Shown piece after piece: positions 15,726-25,052 of a stretch of DNA of 64,000 nt. Source of the stretch: CAIYZT01 sp031385445. GTDB lineage: Bacteria > Pseudomonadota > Alphaproteobacteria > Rhodobacterales > Rhodobacteraceae. The translations under genes and the position numbers were made by a program. The stretch lies in assembly GCA_031385445.1 (NCBI GenBank), contig JANNBM010000018.1, positions 1-64,000 of the forward strand, given 5' to 3'. Within the stretch, counting starts at the first letter, position 1, and the number at the start of each line of letters is the position of its first letter. Under the pieces are notes generated by a model. That model was not told the DNA's origin. It did not search any database and saw only the letters and a program-made list of their open reading frames with translations.

Positions 15726-16979
15726 TCATTTGGTGAAAGCTGTGCCCGCCGGCGACAGGCTGGCGGCAAAATCCAGCAGTTGCAAGTCAGCATATCGGCG
15801 GCCCACGAGCTGCATACTGCGCGGCACCCCCCCGTTCGGGCATGCCCAAGGAAAAGCCAATGCCGGGTGCCCCGTTTGGTTGAACGGTGCGGTAAAGCGG
15901 ATCAGGGCAGACAACACCGCGGTCGGCTTTGCGCCCATCAGGACGGCGGTTGCGCCAACGGGGGGCGGCAGAACCGGCAGGGTGGGAAGCAGCAGATAAT
16001 CCGCGGCGGCAAATGCGTGATCTAGGGCCGCAAGAATATCACCGCGCTGCGCGTTCAAAGCGGCTTTTTCCGCGTCATGGATCGCATCGCCCAGGATCAG
16101 CCCCTGCCGCATCGCATCCGGCAGCGCCAGCCGGTCTTTGGCGGGAAGGTCTGCGTAAATCGTCGCCGCTTCGGCCAGGGACAGGCCGATATGCACGGCA
16201 AGGATATCGTCAAACGCGGGCAGAGTGATGTCGAACACGGCATACCCCCGGGCGCGCAGCGTGTCTTGCAGGCGGTTCAGGCAGGCTAAGATCTGCGGAT
16301 CGGTCCCTTCCAGGTTTGACCAAGGAATGGCGATGCGGGGCTTTTGCGCGGGGGTGCCAGCCCTCAAACTGGGCGTCAGAACGGTGACAACGCTGCGAAG
16401 CTCTTCAACCGACCGCGCCAGAACCCCGATATGATCAAAGCTGTGCGTCAGGGGCCGGATACCCGCCATCGGGATCGTCCCATACGTCGGCTTGAACCCG
16501 TATACCCCGCAACACGCCGCCGGAATACGCACGCTGCCACCGGTATCGGTGCCAAGGGCGGCGTCGCACAGACCAGCGGCAACGGCCGCCGCCGATCCGC
16601 CACTTGACCCGCCAGCGATCCGCTCGGGGAAGGCGGGATTGACCACAACCGGTGTCGTCACCCCAAACCCACCGGCATCGGTGGCGGTCACCCCAAGGAT
16701 TACGGCGCCCGCACCGCGCAGAGCGGATACAACCGCCCCATCACGGGCCGCGCGGCGATTTTGCAAAAACGGCAAGCCCGCGCTGCACAGGGCGCCTTCG
16801 GTATCGATATTGTCTTTTATGGCGAGGGTCAGGCCATGAAGCGGCCTTGCAGGATTGGCATCACACACCCCTGCCGCGGCGATGGCCTGCGCCGGCAAAA
16901 CATCCGTAAAGGCGCCAGAGGGTGACTGCGCAATCGCATCAAGATGTGCCTTTGTCTTTTGCAGGGCGCGGATGGGCAT
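15726..16979 (-). CDS. amidase, amidase-signature family
   Basis: 417 residues from ATG 16979 (a TTG two codons earlier is less likely). The Ser-cisSer-Lys triad is visible: Lys in LAIKDNIDTEG, the cis-Ser in the glycine/serine-rich box GGSSGGSAAAVAAG and the nucleophilic Ser in GTDTGGSVRIPAACCG. The family hydrolyses amides to acid plus ammonia. Close relatives in this context act on small amides or carbamoyl compounds. It is downstream of a Urt/Liv-type transporter in the same direction, which suggests the transported substrate is an amide; the exact compound cannot be read from sequence. Confidence 0.9.
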   Translation of the reverse strand: MPIRALQKTKAHLDAIAQSPSGAFTDVLPAQAIAAAGVCDANPARPLHGLTLAIKDNIDTEGALCSAGLPFLQNRRAARDGAVVSALRGAGAVILGVTATDAGGFGVTTPVVVNPAFPERIAGGSSGGSAAAVAAGLCDAALGTDTGGSVRIPAACCGVYGFKPTYGTIPMAGIRPLTHSFDHIGVLARSVEELRSVVTVLTPSLRAGTPAQKPRIAIPWSNLEGTDPQILACLNRLQDTLRARGYAVFDITLPAFDDILAVHIGLSLAEAATIYADLPAKDRLALPDAMRQGLILGDAIHDAEKAALNAQRGDILAALDHAFAAADYLLLPTLPVLPPPVGATAVLMGAKPTAVLSALIRFTAPFNQTGHPALAFPWACPNGGVPRSMQLVGRRYADLQLLDFAASLSPAGTAFTK

Positions 16980-17035
16980 CAGCAATCACTCTGTTTGCCG
17001 ACCCGCGAACCGGGCAGACCACTATTGCAAAGGAT

Positions 17036-17064
17036 GCGGCCCCGACGCCAAACGCCGGGGCCGC
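17036..17064 (-). terminator. GC hairpin between binding-protein gene and amidase gene
   Basis: A perfect 9-bp stem, GCGGCCCCG / CGGGGCCGC, with an 11-nt loop follows the binding-protein stop at 17072. There is no long T run on the minus strand, so it is more likely an mRNA-stabilising or partial-attenuation hairpin than a full terminator. Confidence 0.6.
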
Positions 17065-17071
17065 AGGGTGA

Positions 17072-18274
17072 TCAGCCAAGCGAGCAGCCGGTGACGACCG
17101 GATCGATGGCACCGAAGTTTTCGATGATGTCGAATTGCCCGTCGCTGCGGCAGCGGCCAAGGATGCTGTTGACGGCCAGATGGTTGTTGGTGCCGTTGAA
17201 CGTCACGTCGCCCTGCGGCGCGGCAAGGGTCAAACCTGCCATTGCGCCAATCACCGCTTCTGTTTCGGCGCTGCCCGCCTTGGTTACAGCCTCGGCATAA
17301 AGTTTGGCCGCGATATAGGTCGCCTCACCGATGGAGTTGACATATTTGTCCGCCCCAAACTTGGCGCGGTAGTTTCCAAGGAAGGTCGCATTGGCAGGGG
17401 TGTCCAGCGATGAGAAGTAAGACTGGTTCACGATGATGCCCTCGACATCTGAACCGGACAGGGAGGTGGTGAACAGCTCGTCCAGACCATTGGTCAACAA
17501 TTGCCCGCCCGGCTTGTAGCTGGCGAATTGCTTGAGGAACGACAGCGTGTCGGCCCCCGCGAACAGCTCCCACACCACATCGGGTTTGGCGGCGCGGATA
17601 CGGTCAAGTGCCGGGCCAAAATCCTGCGTCCCAAAGGGGAAGAATTCGGTGCCGACGGTGGTGCCGCCCGCCGCTGCAAAGGCGGCCGAAATGGCCTTGG
17701 CGGTTTCCTGCGGCCAGCCGTAATCGGACCCGAGGATATAGACCGATTTGCCGACATTCTGCGAAATCCACGGCACGAACGGATCAACCGACTGGTTTGG
17801 AATTTGGCCGGTGCAGGCCAGATAGCGCTGGCATTCGCCGCCTTCATAATAGGTCGGATAGATGACCAGCTTCTTTTCTGCGGCCGAAACGCTCAGCGCG
17901 GCGGTCCGCTCAAGGCTGGTGATCATGCCGATGATGACATCGACCTTGTCTTCGAAAATGAACTTGCGGGTCTTGTCGATGGCGCCGCGCGTTGTGGTCT
18001 GGTTGTCCTCGATCAGGTATTCGATCTGGCGACCAGCAGCGCCCCCGGCGGCGTTAATTTCGTCCACCGCCATGGTAAAGCAGTTCACCTGCGTTTCCCC
18101 AAGCAGGGTTTCCAGCCCGGTCAACGCCGAATGAAAGCCGATCTTGATCGTAACGCCTTCGGCGGCCCGCAGAATCGAGGGCGCGGACAGCAGCCCCGCC
18201 CCGGCAAGCATGGCCGAATTTTTAAGCAAACTGCGCCGGGTCAAGTGCCCGAATGTGGCCTTGTTGGACATCAT
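17072..18274 (-). CDS. ABC substrate-binding protein, urea/short-amide type
   Basis: 400 residues with a twin-arginine-like leader (LTRRSLLKNSAMLAGAGLLS, residues 11-30) and likely cleavage after ILRAAEG. The mature protein is a periplasmic type-I fold of the Liv/UrtA/FmdD/AmiC group: IKIGFHSALTGLETLLGETQ, VDEINAAGGAAGRQIEYLIE, DVIIGMITSLERTAALSV and YILGSDYGWPQETAKAI. These bind branched amino acids, urea or short amides. The downstream amidase and the UrtD-like ATPase in the operon favour urea or an amide. ATG 18274 and 18271 are adjacent; either may be used. Confidence 0.9.
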   Translation of the reverse strand: MMSNKATFGHLTRRSLLKNSAMLAGAGLLSAPSILRAAEGVTIKIGFHSALTGLETLLGETQVNCFTMAVDEINAAGGAAGRQIEYLIEDNQTTTRGAIDKTRKFIFEDKVDVIIGMITSLERTAALSVSAAEKKLVIYPTYYEGGECQRYLACTGQIPNQSVDPFVPWISQNVGKSVYILGSDYGWPQETAKAISAAFAAAGGTTVGTEFFPFGTQDFGPALDRIRAAKPDVVWELFAGADTLSFLKQFASYKPGGQLLTNGLDELFTTSLSGSDVEGIIVNQSYFSSLDTPANATFLGNYRAKFGADKYVNSIGEATYIAAKLYAEAVTKAGSAETEAVIGAMAGLTLAAPQGDVTFNGTNNHLAVNSILGRCRSDGQFDIIENFGAIDPVVTGCSLG

Positions 18275-18295
18275 AGTCTCCTTGTTGGTTGCGAA

Positions 18296-18994
18296 TTATA
18301 AAGCCAGTGCGTTGAACACCAATCGTTCGTCTTGCAGATCTTCGGCGCTCAGCGCTCCGGCGATCCGACCTTTTTGCATCACCAGACAGCGCGAGGCCGC
18401 CCGGCGAGCCAGTTCCAAATTCTGTTCGACCATAAGCACAGTCAGCCCCCGATCGCGCGTGACCGTCCGCAGCAAATCAGCGATTTGCAGCACGATTGAG
18501 GGCTGAATTCCCTCGGACGGCTCGTCCAGCAGCAGCAGATCGGGCGCGCCGCACAGGGCGCGGGCAAGGGCCAGTATCTGCTGTTGACCGCCGGAAAACG
18601 TGCCGCCCAACTGGTCCATCCGCTCGGCCAGGATCGGGAACATGTCCAGAATATCGGTGGGGATTGTGCGCTGCCCGTCACGCCGCGCGCGCAAGCCAAC
18701 CATCAGATTTTCCGCGACCGTCAGCTTCGGGAATATCCCGCGCCCTTGCGGTACATAAGCAATGCCCGCCCGCGCCAAGCGGTTCGGCAGCCATCCGGCG
18801 ACACTTTTGCGGTTCAGCGTTATCTCACCGCCCGAGGCCGGATTGATCCCCATCAGCGCCTTGAGCAGTGTCGATTTGCCCACCCCGTTGCGGCCCAGCA
18901 GCACCAGCGTTTCGCCGGGCGCTATGGCAAGACTGACATCATGCAGCACCGGAAGCGCACCGTAGCCAGCCTGAAGGTTGTTTACTTTCAGCAT
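18296..18994 (-). CDS. ABC transporter ATPase, LivF/UrtE type
   Basis: 232 residues from ATG 18994; the longer frame upstream only overlaps the preceding gene. Seen: Walker A GRNGVGKSTLLK, Q-loop region YVPQGRGIFPKLTVAENL, signature FSGGQQQILALARAL and Walker B LLLLDEPSEG. The phrase YVPQGRGIFPKLT and the short length are typical of UrtE/LivF. It starts 1 nt after the stop of the partner ATPase gene. It supplies one of two nucleotide-binding subunits of the importer. Confidence 0.95.
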   Translation of the reverse strand: MLKVNNLQAGYGALPVLHDVSLAIAPGETLVLLGRNGVGKSTLLKALMGINPASGGEITLNRKSVAGWLPNRLARAGIAYVPQGRGIFPKLTVAENLMVGLRARRDGQRTIPTDILDMFPILAERMDQLGGTFSGGQQQILALARALCGAPDLLLLDEPSEGIQPSIVLQIADLLRTVTRDRGLTVLMVEQNLELARRAASRCLVMQKGRIAGALSAEDLQDERLVFNALAL

Positions 18995-18995
18995 C

Positions 18996-19700
18996 TCAGG
19001 CCCTTCCCAGATAGACATCGCGCACCAGCTCGTTCGCTTCAATCTGGGCAAAGGTGCCTTCAACGATCATTGCGCCCTGATGCATCACATAGGTGTGGCA
19101 CCCCAGCGCGCGCACAAAGCCCATGTCGTGTTCGATGGCCATAACGGCCGTCTCGCGCGCCAGTTCTTTGATCAGATCAGCGGTCTTTTGGGTTTCCTCC
19201 ACCGTCATGCCGGCGGTCGGCTCGTCCAGCAGCAACAGCTTTGGCGCAGACATCAGGGCCATGCCGATTTCCAGCCATTGCTTGTGCCCATGCGCCAGAT
19301 TGCCTGCCAGATCATGGCGCAGATTGGATTGCCGAATACGGTCCAGCATCGCATCAACGCGCCGGGGCAGATCGCTGACCTTGCCCCGGCACGCTGTTTC
19401 CAGATTCTGCGCCACCGTCAGCGAATTGAACACGCTGGGCATCTGGAACTTGCGCGCAATTCCGGTGCGGGCGAATTTGTGCAAGGGCAGGCCCAGCAGC
19501 GATTGGCCGTCAAATGTCACGCTGCCGCTGTCAGGGGCGAGCGCGCCGCACAAGATGTTGAAAAGCGTGCTTTTCCCGGCCCCATTCGCGCCGATGATGC
19601 ACTTGATTTCCAAGGGCGCGATCGAGATGGACACGTCATTGGTCGCAATCACCCCGCCAAAGCGTTTGTGCAAACCTGTGGCCGTCAAAAGCGCGGTCAT
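18996..19700 (-). CDS. ABC transporter ATPase, LivG/UrtD type
   Basis: 234 residues. Seen: Walker A GANGAGKSTLFN, Q-loop ARKFQMPSVFNSLTV, an atypical signature LAHGHKQWLEIGMALM and Walker B LLLLDEPTAGMTVEE, then the switch His in IEHDM. The signature of the form LxHGxKQWLEIGM is the one used by UrtD (urea transporters) rather than by LivG, which supports a urea or amide substrate. ATG 19700 overlaps the permease stop by 4 nt. Confidence 0.95.
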   Translation of the reverse strand: MTALLTATGLHKRFGGVIATNDVSISIAPLEIKCIIGANGAGKSTLFNILCGALAPDSGSVTFDGQSLLGLPLHKFARTGIARKFQMPSVFNSLTVAQNLETACRGKVSDLPRRVDAMLDRIRQSNLRHDLAGNLAHGHKQWLEIGMALMSAPKLLLLDEPTAGMTVEETQKTADLIKELARETAVMAIEHDMGFVRALGCHTYVMHQGAMIVEGTFAQIEANELVRDVYLGRA

Positions 19701-20692
19701 TTAGCGGCTCCTTTCAGCTTGGCCGCCAATCGCTCCACGCCTTTCAGCGCGCCGTTGGGCAAGGCAAAGACCGCAAGGATGAACAAGCCGCCCATGAACA
19801 GGGGCCAAAGCTGCGCGTCGAAGGATGATATTTTCTGTTCAAGCCAGATCACGGCCACCGCCGCCAGCACCGGGCCAAACAGCGTGCCCCGCCCGCCGAT
19901 GGCGACAAAGATGATGGCCTGGGTTGAAAGCGCCAGATCAATGCTATCGGTCGCAACGACGCCAACGGTTGTGGCATAAAGCGCGCCGCCCAGTGCCGCG
20001 ATGGCCGCAGACCCCACAAACACCGCCAACAGATGTGCCGAGGTGTTATAGCCCAGCGCCTGCGCGCGTCGCTCGTTGTCCTCGATCGATTTCAGCAAAG
20101 TGCCATAGCGCCCGCTGCACGCCCACCAGACCGCCAGCGTCATCAGGCAAACCACGGAGATGACGAACCAATATTGGCCGATTTCAGGCAAAGGTTGCGG
20201 GCCGGACCGCGTTGGAAATTGCAGCGATGGGATGCCCAAAAGCCCGGCATCTCCCCCGGTCAGATCAGACGCGCCCAGCACCACCAGCTTGGCAATTACC
20301 CCCAAAGCCAGCGTCACGATGGTGAAGTACGATCCCCGCACGCCGCCATAGATCAGGAAATAACCGATGATCAGCGCCAAAGCGGCCGCAAGTGCGATGC
20401 CGCCAAGCAGCCCGAGCCAAGCGCCCGCCACAGGACCAAGCCCCATCTCGGTGGACACAATCGCCATGCCATAAGCGCCCGCGCCAAAGAACGTCGCGTG
20501 GCCGAAACTTAAGACCCCGGTTTTGCCCCACAGAAAATCCAGCCCCAGTGCCATCAGGCCAAACAACATGGCGTCGCGGAACAGGGATGCCGAGTAAACG
20601 CCAAGGAACAGCGGGGCGGCATAGATGGTGATCAGGGCCGCAATCCCGATCAGCGCCCACAGGCGGGCAAAGGTTTTCTGCGATTTTTCCAT
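19697..20692 (-). CDS. ABC transporter permease, LivM/UrtC type
   Basis: 331 residues with about nine hydrophobic segments. The family signature is GLDFLWGKTGVLSFGHATFFGAGAYGMA (residues 50-77 region; GVLSFGHA is the core). The cytoplasmic coupling loop around ESIEDNERRAQALGYNTS matches LivM/UrtC. It forms the inner-membrane channel with the permease encoded just upstream (stop/start gap 3 nt) and is followed by overlapping ATPase genes. Confidence 0.93.
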   Translation of the reverse strand: MEKSQKTFARLWALIGIAALITIYAAPLFLGVYSASLFRDAMLFGLMALGLDFLWGKTGVLSFGHATFFGAGAYGMAIVSTEMGLGPVAGAWLGLLGGIALAAALALIIGYFLIYGGVRGSYFTIVTLALGVIAKLVVLGASDLTGGDAGLLGIPSLQFPTRSGPQPLPEIGQYWFVISVVCLMTLAVWWACSGRYGTLLKSIEDNERRAQALGYNTSAHLLAVFVGSAAIAALGGALYATTVGVVATDSIDLALSTQAIIFVAIGGRGTLFGPVLAAVAVIWLEQKISSFDAQLWPLFMGGLFILAVFALPNGALKGVERLAAKLKGAAK

Positions 20693-20695
20693 GAT

Positions 20696-21544
20696 TTACC
20701 GCGCCACCAAACCATTGGGCCGGAACCGTACAAGAATGACGGCCAGCACCAGAACCAGCGCCTGCGACATGGCGGCGGGGATCATGTAGTTGAACATCGT
20801 CTCGGCCCCGCCCACAAAACTGGCCCCGGCAACCACGCCCGGAACAGAACCCGCGCCGCCGACGATTACCACAAAGAACGACCGCGCCAGATAATTGGTG
20901 CCCATCTGGGCGATCACAGCGGTTAAAGGGGCGAGCAAAACCCCCGCAATGCAGGCGAGCCCCGCGCCAAGCGCAAAGGCCGCCGTAAACACGCGCCGTG
21001 TATCAATGCCAAGCGCATCCGCCATTTCCGGGTTCTGAAGGACCGTGCGCAGATCAAGGCCAAAGCGGGTTTTGCGGATGAACAAATGCACGGCGATCAT
21101 GATGGCAACGGCCATTGCGATCAGCAGCAAACGGTAAGCTGGATAGCTGGCCCCAAAAATCTCGACCGTCGCGTCGATCGGCGAGATCACCCGTTGCGGC
21201 GACGCGCCAAAGATCAGCTGCAAGCCCTGTTGCAGGATCAGCGACAGCCCCCAAGTGGCCATAATCGCCCCCAAAGGCCGTTTGTACAGAAACTGAATGA
21301 TGGTTTTTTCGATGCAGAACCCAAGAACGGCACCGATGAACGGGGCCACGATCAGCGCCATCCAGAAACTGCCGCCAAGGCCTTGCACCAAGGCAAGGCT
21401 GAACGCCCCGACGGTGATGAAATCGCCGTGCGACATGTTGATGATGCCCATCAGGCCGTAAATGATCGCCAGACCTAAGCCGACCAACATCAAGATGCTG
21501 ATCAGGGTCATCGCGTTCAGCAGTGCGGGTATCGCCGCGGTCAT
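20696..21544 (-). CDS. ABC transporter permease, LivH/UrtB type
   Basis: 282 residues with about eight hydrophobic segments. Seen: LGLAIIYGLMGIINMSHGDF (the GLMGIINMSHG box of LivH/UrtB) and the cytoplasmic loop ENPEMADALGIDTRRVF-like segment (LQNPEMADALGIDT). It is the first gene of the transporter-amidase operon, so the promoter should lie in 21545-21671, between it and the LysR gene that is read in the same direction. Confidence 0.93.
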   Translation of the reverse strand: MTAAIPALLNAMTLISILMLVGLGLAIIYGLMGIINMSHGDFITVGAFSLALVQGLGGSFWMALIVAPFIGAVLGFCIEKTIIQFLYKRPLGAIMATWGLSLILQQGLQLIFGASPQRVISPIDATVEIFGASYPAYRLLLIAMAVAIMIAVHLFIRKTRFGLDLRTVLQNPEMADALGIDTRRVFTAAFALGAGLACIAGVLLAPLTAVIAQMGTNYLARSFFVVIVGGAGSVPGVVAGASFVGGAETMFNYMIPAAMSQALVLVLAVILVRFRPNGLVAR

Positions 21545-21671
21545 CCGTTCCCCCTTGTCGTCACGCTATTTGAGATGCGTGTTGGGCACAGGTCTGACAG
21601 GCCGGATCAATCAGGAAAATCTTGAATTACTGACTTTCACATAAGGCTTGGCTTACGTAATGCGCAGGGGG

Positions 21672-22610
21672 CTAAATGTCGGACCCGATCTTGAAGTCAT
21701 CGCTTGCGATGGCTTCGTGCTGCTCCGTCAGCGTGTCGATGAACAATTCCAACAAATCGCTCCGTTGCTGCTGTTTGGTCGCCACTTCGTACAGGCAATG
21801 ATAGCCAAGGGCGGCGGGCAGGACTGGGCGGATCAGGTCGGTCTGCGTCCATAACCGGGCGTAATGTTCCGGCAAATAGCCGGTATATTTGCCCGACAAA
21901 ATCAGGATGATCAGGCCTTCGATATTGGCGGCGGATGCCCCCACCGTCAACTTGCGCTCAAAAGCAGGAAGCTGCGCGCTGGAGACATAGGCGCGGGCGG
22001 CATGCTCCCGGGCCAGCACATCTTCGAGCCGCAGATCCTGGGGTGCGCGGCTGAATAGCGGATGCGATGCGCCGCAATACAGGTTCATCCGGGCGCTGAA
22101 AACCGACTGGTATTTCAACCCTTGCCGCCGCGCCGGGAAAAAGCCGATGCCCAGATCGCAAGACCCGTCCAGCACCATTTGTTCCACATCATTGGTGGCC
22201 GCGACATGAATCACCAGTTCCGAATTCCGGCTTTTCTCTTTGAAACGGCGAATGGTTTGCGGCAGATGAAAGCCATCATTGAAAACCGCGTTGTCCACCA
22301 CACTGAGGTGCAAGCGTCCCGAAATCGTGCCAGAAGCCGATGAGACGACCGACCGGAATTCATCCAATGACCGGAACAGCACCTGACACGCCTCCAGCAC
22401 CGTTTTGCCTTCTTCGGTAAGCCAGAAACCGGAACGACCCCGATGGCACAGCGTCACCCCCAGCCGATCCTCCAGCTGTTTCATCTGCATCGAGATATTG
22501 GCTTGGGATACATTCAACGCCGACTGCGCCGCCGCAAACCCGCCACTGCGCGCCACGGTGTTGAACACCCGCAACAGCCGAAGATCAACATCCGCAATGG
22601 ATCTTAGCAT
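21672..22610 (-). CDS. LysR-family transcriptional regulator
   Basis: 312 residues. The N-terminal winged HTH is clear (LRLLRVFNTVARSGGFAAAQ, then LNVSQANISMQMKQLEDRLG) and the C-terminal effector-binding domain covers about residues 95-300. LysR proteins usually bind small ligands and regulate neighbouring or divergent operons. It lies upstream of the amide-transport operon on the same strand and divergent from the deacetylase gene, so both are likely targets. Confidence 0.95.
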   Translation of the reverse strand: MLRSIADVDLRLLRVFNTVARSGGFAAAQSALNVSQANISMQMKQLEDRLGVTLCHRGRSGFWLTEEGKTVLEACQVLFRSLDEFRSVVSSASGTISGRLHLSVVDNAVFNDGFHLPQTIRRFKEKSRNSELVIHVAATNDVEQMVLDGSCDLGIGFFPARRQGLKYQSVFSARMNLYCGASHPLFSRAPQDLRLEDVLAREHAARAYVSSAQLPAFERKLTVGASAANIEGLIILILSGKYTGYLPEHYARLWTQTDLIRPVLPAALGYHCLYEVATKQQQRSDLLELFIDTLTEQHEAIASDDFKIGSDI

Positions 22611-22651
22611 ATTGGTTCAGCCCCGATTGATGTAAGAATAAGTAATCGCAT

Positions 22652-22667
22652 ATTTGCTTAAGTAAAT
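22652..22667. promoter_or_regulatory. near-perfect palindrome in LysR/deacetylase divergent promoter
   Basis: ATTTGCTTAAGTAAAT is a 16-bp palindrome with one mismatched pair, lying in the 104-nt AT-rich gap between the LysR start (22610) and the deacetylase start (22715). LysR regulators bind such dyads in divergent promoters, usually of T-N11-A form. The assignment is by position. Confidence 0.5.
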
Positions 22668-22714
22668 GCCCTATGCAACGATGGACCGCAGTGCTGCGGA
22701 AAAGGGCCAAGAGC

Positions 22715-23815
22715 ATGAACAAAACCGGGTTTTTCACCAGTGAAAAGTGCTTTTGGCATAGTGGTGGCAACTATGCGCAACTGGCTCCGGTGGGCGGCGC
22801 GGTGCAGCCGATGGTCGCAGGCGGATTGCCCGAATCGCCCGAATCCAAGCGCCGGTTTCGCAATCTGCTGGATGTGTCGGGCCTGTTGGACACGCTGGAT
22901 GTTCGCACCTCGGCTTCGCTGACGATGGATCAGATGGCGCTGGTGCATGGCCGTGATTATCTGAGCGCGTTCAAGACCCTGTCTGATGCCAGCGGCGGCG
23001 AATTGGGCCTGCGCACGCCCTTTGGCCCCGGTGCGTTTGAGATCGCCGGTCTCTCGGCGGGTCTGGTTTTTCAGGCGCTGCAATCGGTGCTTAGCGGGCA
23101 GCAGCGCAACGCCTATGCTTTGGCGCGGCCGCCGGGCCACCACTGCCTGCCCGACTGGCCGAACGGCTTTTGCTTGCTGAACAACATCGCCGTCGCGGTC
23201 GAGATGGCCCGCAGCATGGGGCTGGCCAAACGCTTTGCGATTGTCGATTGGGACGTGCATCACGGCAACGGAACCGAGGCTATTTTCTATGACCGCGCCG
23301 ATGTTCTGACGATTTCGGTGCATCAAAGCCGCTGCTATCCATTTGATACGGGCGAGGCTTCGGCGGTGGGTGACGGCGCGGGGCAGGGCTATAACGTCAA
23401 TATCCCGCTGCAACCCGGCGGCGGGCATCTGGCCTATTTGCAGGTGATGGATCAGATCATCCTGCCAAAGCTGCGGGCATTTGAGGCCGAAATTGTGATC
23501 GTTGCCTGCGGGTTTGATGCCTCGGGGGTGGACCCGTTGTCACGGATGCTGTGCACGTCCGATACCTTTCGGCAAATGACCCAGCGCTTGCTGGACTTTA
23601 CGGGCGGCGCATTGGTGATGGCGCATGAGGGCGGCTATTCCGAACTGCATGTGCCGTTTTGTGGCCATGCGGTGATGGAGGCGCTGTCGGGCAGTGCGAT
23701 CGCGGTGCAAGACCCGTTGCAGGCGCGGCTGGAAGCCTATCAGCCATCGGCAGAATTTGCTGCGCATCACAGCCGGTTGATCACCGAACTGGCCAATTTT
23801 CACATCGCAAAGTGA
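22715..23815 (+). CDS. histone-deacetylase-superfamily deacetylase (acetylpolyamine amidohydrolase-like)
   Basis: 366 residues from ATG 22715 (MNKTGFFTSE); the longer frame upstream overlaps the promoter. Zinc-dependent deacetylase motifs are all present: ALARPPGHHCLPDWPNGFC (double His), AIVDWDVHHGNGTEAIFY (Asp and His ligands), VACGFDASGVDP (Asp ligand) and HEGGYSE (catalytic Tyr). Bacterial members remove acyl groups from acetylpolyamines or other acylated amines in the cytoplasm. It is divergent from the LysR gene that adjoins the amide transporter and amidase, so deacylation of an imported amide is plausible. Confidence 0.93.
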   Translation: MNKTGFFTSEKCFWHSGGNYAQLAPVGGAVQPMVAGGLPESPESKRRFRNLLDVSGLLDTLDVRTSASLTMDQMALVHGRDYLSAFKTLSDASGGELGLRTPFGPGAFEIAGLSAGLVFQALQSVLSGQQRNAYALARPPGHHCLPDWPNGFCLLNNIAVAVEMARSMGLAKRFAIVDWDVHHGNGTEAIFYDRADVLTISVHQSRCYPFDTGEASAVGDGAGQGYNVNIPLQPGGGHLAYLQVMDQIILPKLRAFEAEIVIVACGFDASGVDPLSRMLCTSDTFRQMTQRLLDFTGGALVMAHEGGYSELHVPFCGHAVMEALSGSAIAVQDPLQARLEAYQPSAEFAAHHSRLITELANFHIAK

Positions 23816-23837
23816 TGGCGCGGGTTGCTGTCCTGTT

Positions 23838-24854
23838 TCAGGCCGAGGGGAACAGCAATTCGGGTTTGATCAGGGTAACCGCCGCGCCCTCGGTTCTGTC
23901 CCCGTCGATGATTCTGAACGCCGTTTCGATCAGCATCTTCGCATCCTGGCGCACCATGGCCACCGGGAAATGCAGATGCGCCAGGAAAGGGTCCCAGTCA
24001 AAACAGCCGACGGAAAAGTGATCGAAGGCATCATCGGGCAGGTCTTTCAGCACACGGAACACACCTTCAAACGCGATGGTCGAGTTGACGAACAGCGCTC
24101 GCGGCACTGCGCCAGACCGCGCGATCAGCGCTCGCGTGGCCTTTTCGGCGGCGTCCGGGCCGTAGCCGCAGGCGTTGATCTGGTCGGGGTCAGGTTTGCA
24201 GCCTGTCTCAGCTTCCAGTACGTCCTGAAAGGCGCGAATGCGCTCAAGCGTGTTGAAATCGTCCTTGTTGCCGCCGATGAAATGGATGCCGCTGCAGCTG
24301 CCCTGCGGATGTGACCGGCCGACAAGATACCGGGTCAGCTCGCTTGCACCAAAGTAGTTATTGGTCACAACCGATGCCGCCAATGATCCGGGCAAGTCGA
24401 CGTTGATGTGCGCAATGCCCGCCTGCGTGCACATCTGGCTCAGCGGATCGGGGTCCGTTGCACCGGCAATGAACAAACTGTCCACGTTATGGGAAATCAG
24501 CGTGGCCACGGTGCGTTTTTCTTCCGCCGGATCGCGCAGCGTGCTGACCACAATCGGGCAAAGGTTGCGCGCTCTGGCCTCGGCCTCAAACGCTTGCGAA
24601 AGCGAGCTGAAATAGCGGTTGTCGTGCAAAGGCAGGATCATTCCGATCAACCCGGACCGCTGGGTTCGCAGCGCACTTGCCTGCCTGTTCTGGCGGTAAC
24701 CAAGGGCGCCCGCCACTTCAACAATCCGGTCGGCCAGGTCCTTTGAGATCCGCCGCTTTTCCCAACTGCCATTCAAAATGGCCCCGACAGTGGACGCCGA
24801 CACGCCGGACGCAGTCGCCACGTCGTAGATCGTGGTTTTGCGTTTCATCTCCAT
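23838..24854 (-). CDS. LacI-family transcriptional regulator
   Basis: 338 residues. N-terminal HTH and hinge: TIYDVATASGVSASTVGAIL (residues 8-27) then NRQASALRTQRSGLIGMILP. The rest is the periplasmic-binding-like sensor domain (about 60-335), including FNTLERIRAFQDVLEA and RALFVNSTIAFEGVFRVL. The gene is divergent from a promoter bearing two palindromic operators, and the same operator pair recurs before the sugar transporter operon. It is therefore probably the local repressor of both, with a sugar or sugar phosphate as inducer. Confidence 0.95.
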   Translation of the reverse strand: MEMKRKTTIYDVATASGVSASTVGAILNGSWEKRRISKDLADRIVEVAGALGYRQNRQASALRTQRSGLIGMILPLHDNRYFSSLSQAFEAEARARNLCPIVVSTLRDPAEEKRTVATLISHNVDSLFIAGATDPDPLSQMCTQAGIAHINVDLPGSLAASVVTNNYFGASELTRYLVGRSHPQGSCSGIHFIGGNKDDFNTLERIRAFQDVLEAETGCKPDPDQINACGYGPDAAEKATRALIARSGAVPRALFVNSTIAFEGVFRVLKDLPDDAFDHFSVGCFDWDPFLAHLHFPVAMVRQDAKMLIETAFRIIDGDRTEGAAVTLIKPELLFPSA

Positions 24855-24934
24855 GGGTTTTGGTCCCCGACGCCTTAACGTTCAAATCGCCACGGGACTC
24901 TGCACAGGATTTTGAGGGAAGTCAAACGGCAGGG

Positions 24935-24981
24935 TTGACTGCGCACCATCGGTTGTGCAAGCGTTGCACCATCGATGGTGG
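24935..24981 (+). promoter_or_regulatory. paired LacI-type operators, promoter 1
   Basis: Two palindromes lie 23 bp apart: GCACCATCGGTTGTGC (24943-24958) and GCACCATCGATGGTGG (24966-24981). The half-site is GCACCATC. A -35-like TTGACT (24935-24940) abuts the first. The CG-centred shape is typical of LacI operators. The site lies between the LacI gene and the gene at 25053, so it can control both. Confidence 0.8.
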
Positions 24982-25052
24982 AATCACCTCATCGATGAAT
25001 TGATCAAAATAAACGCAATTTTGCGTTTTGATTACCTATGAACGGAGGAAAC

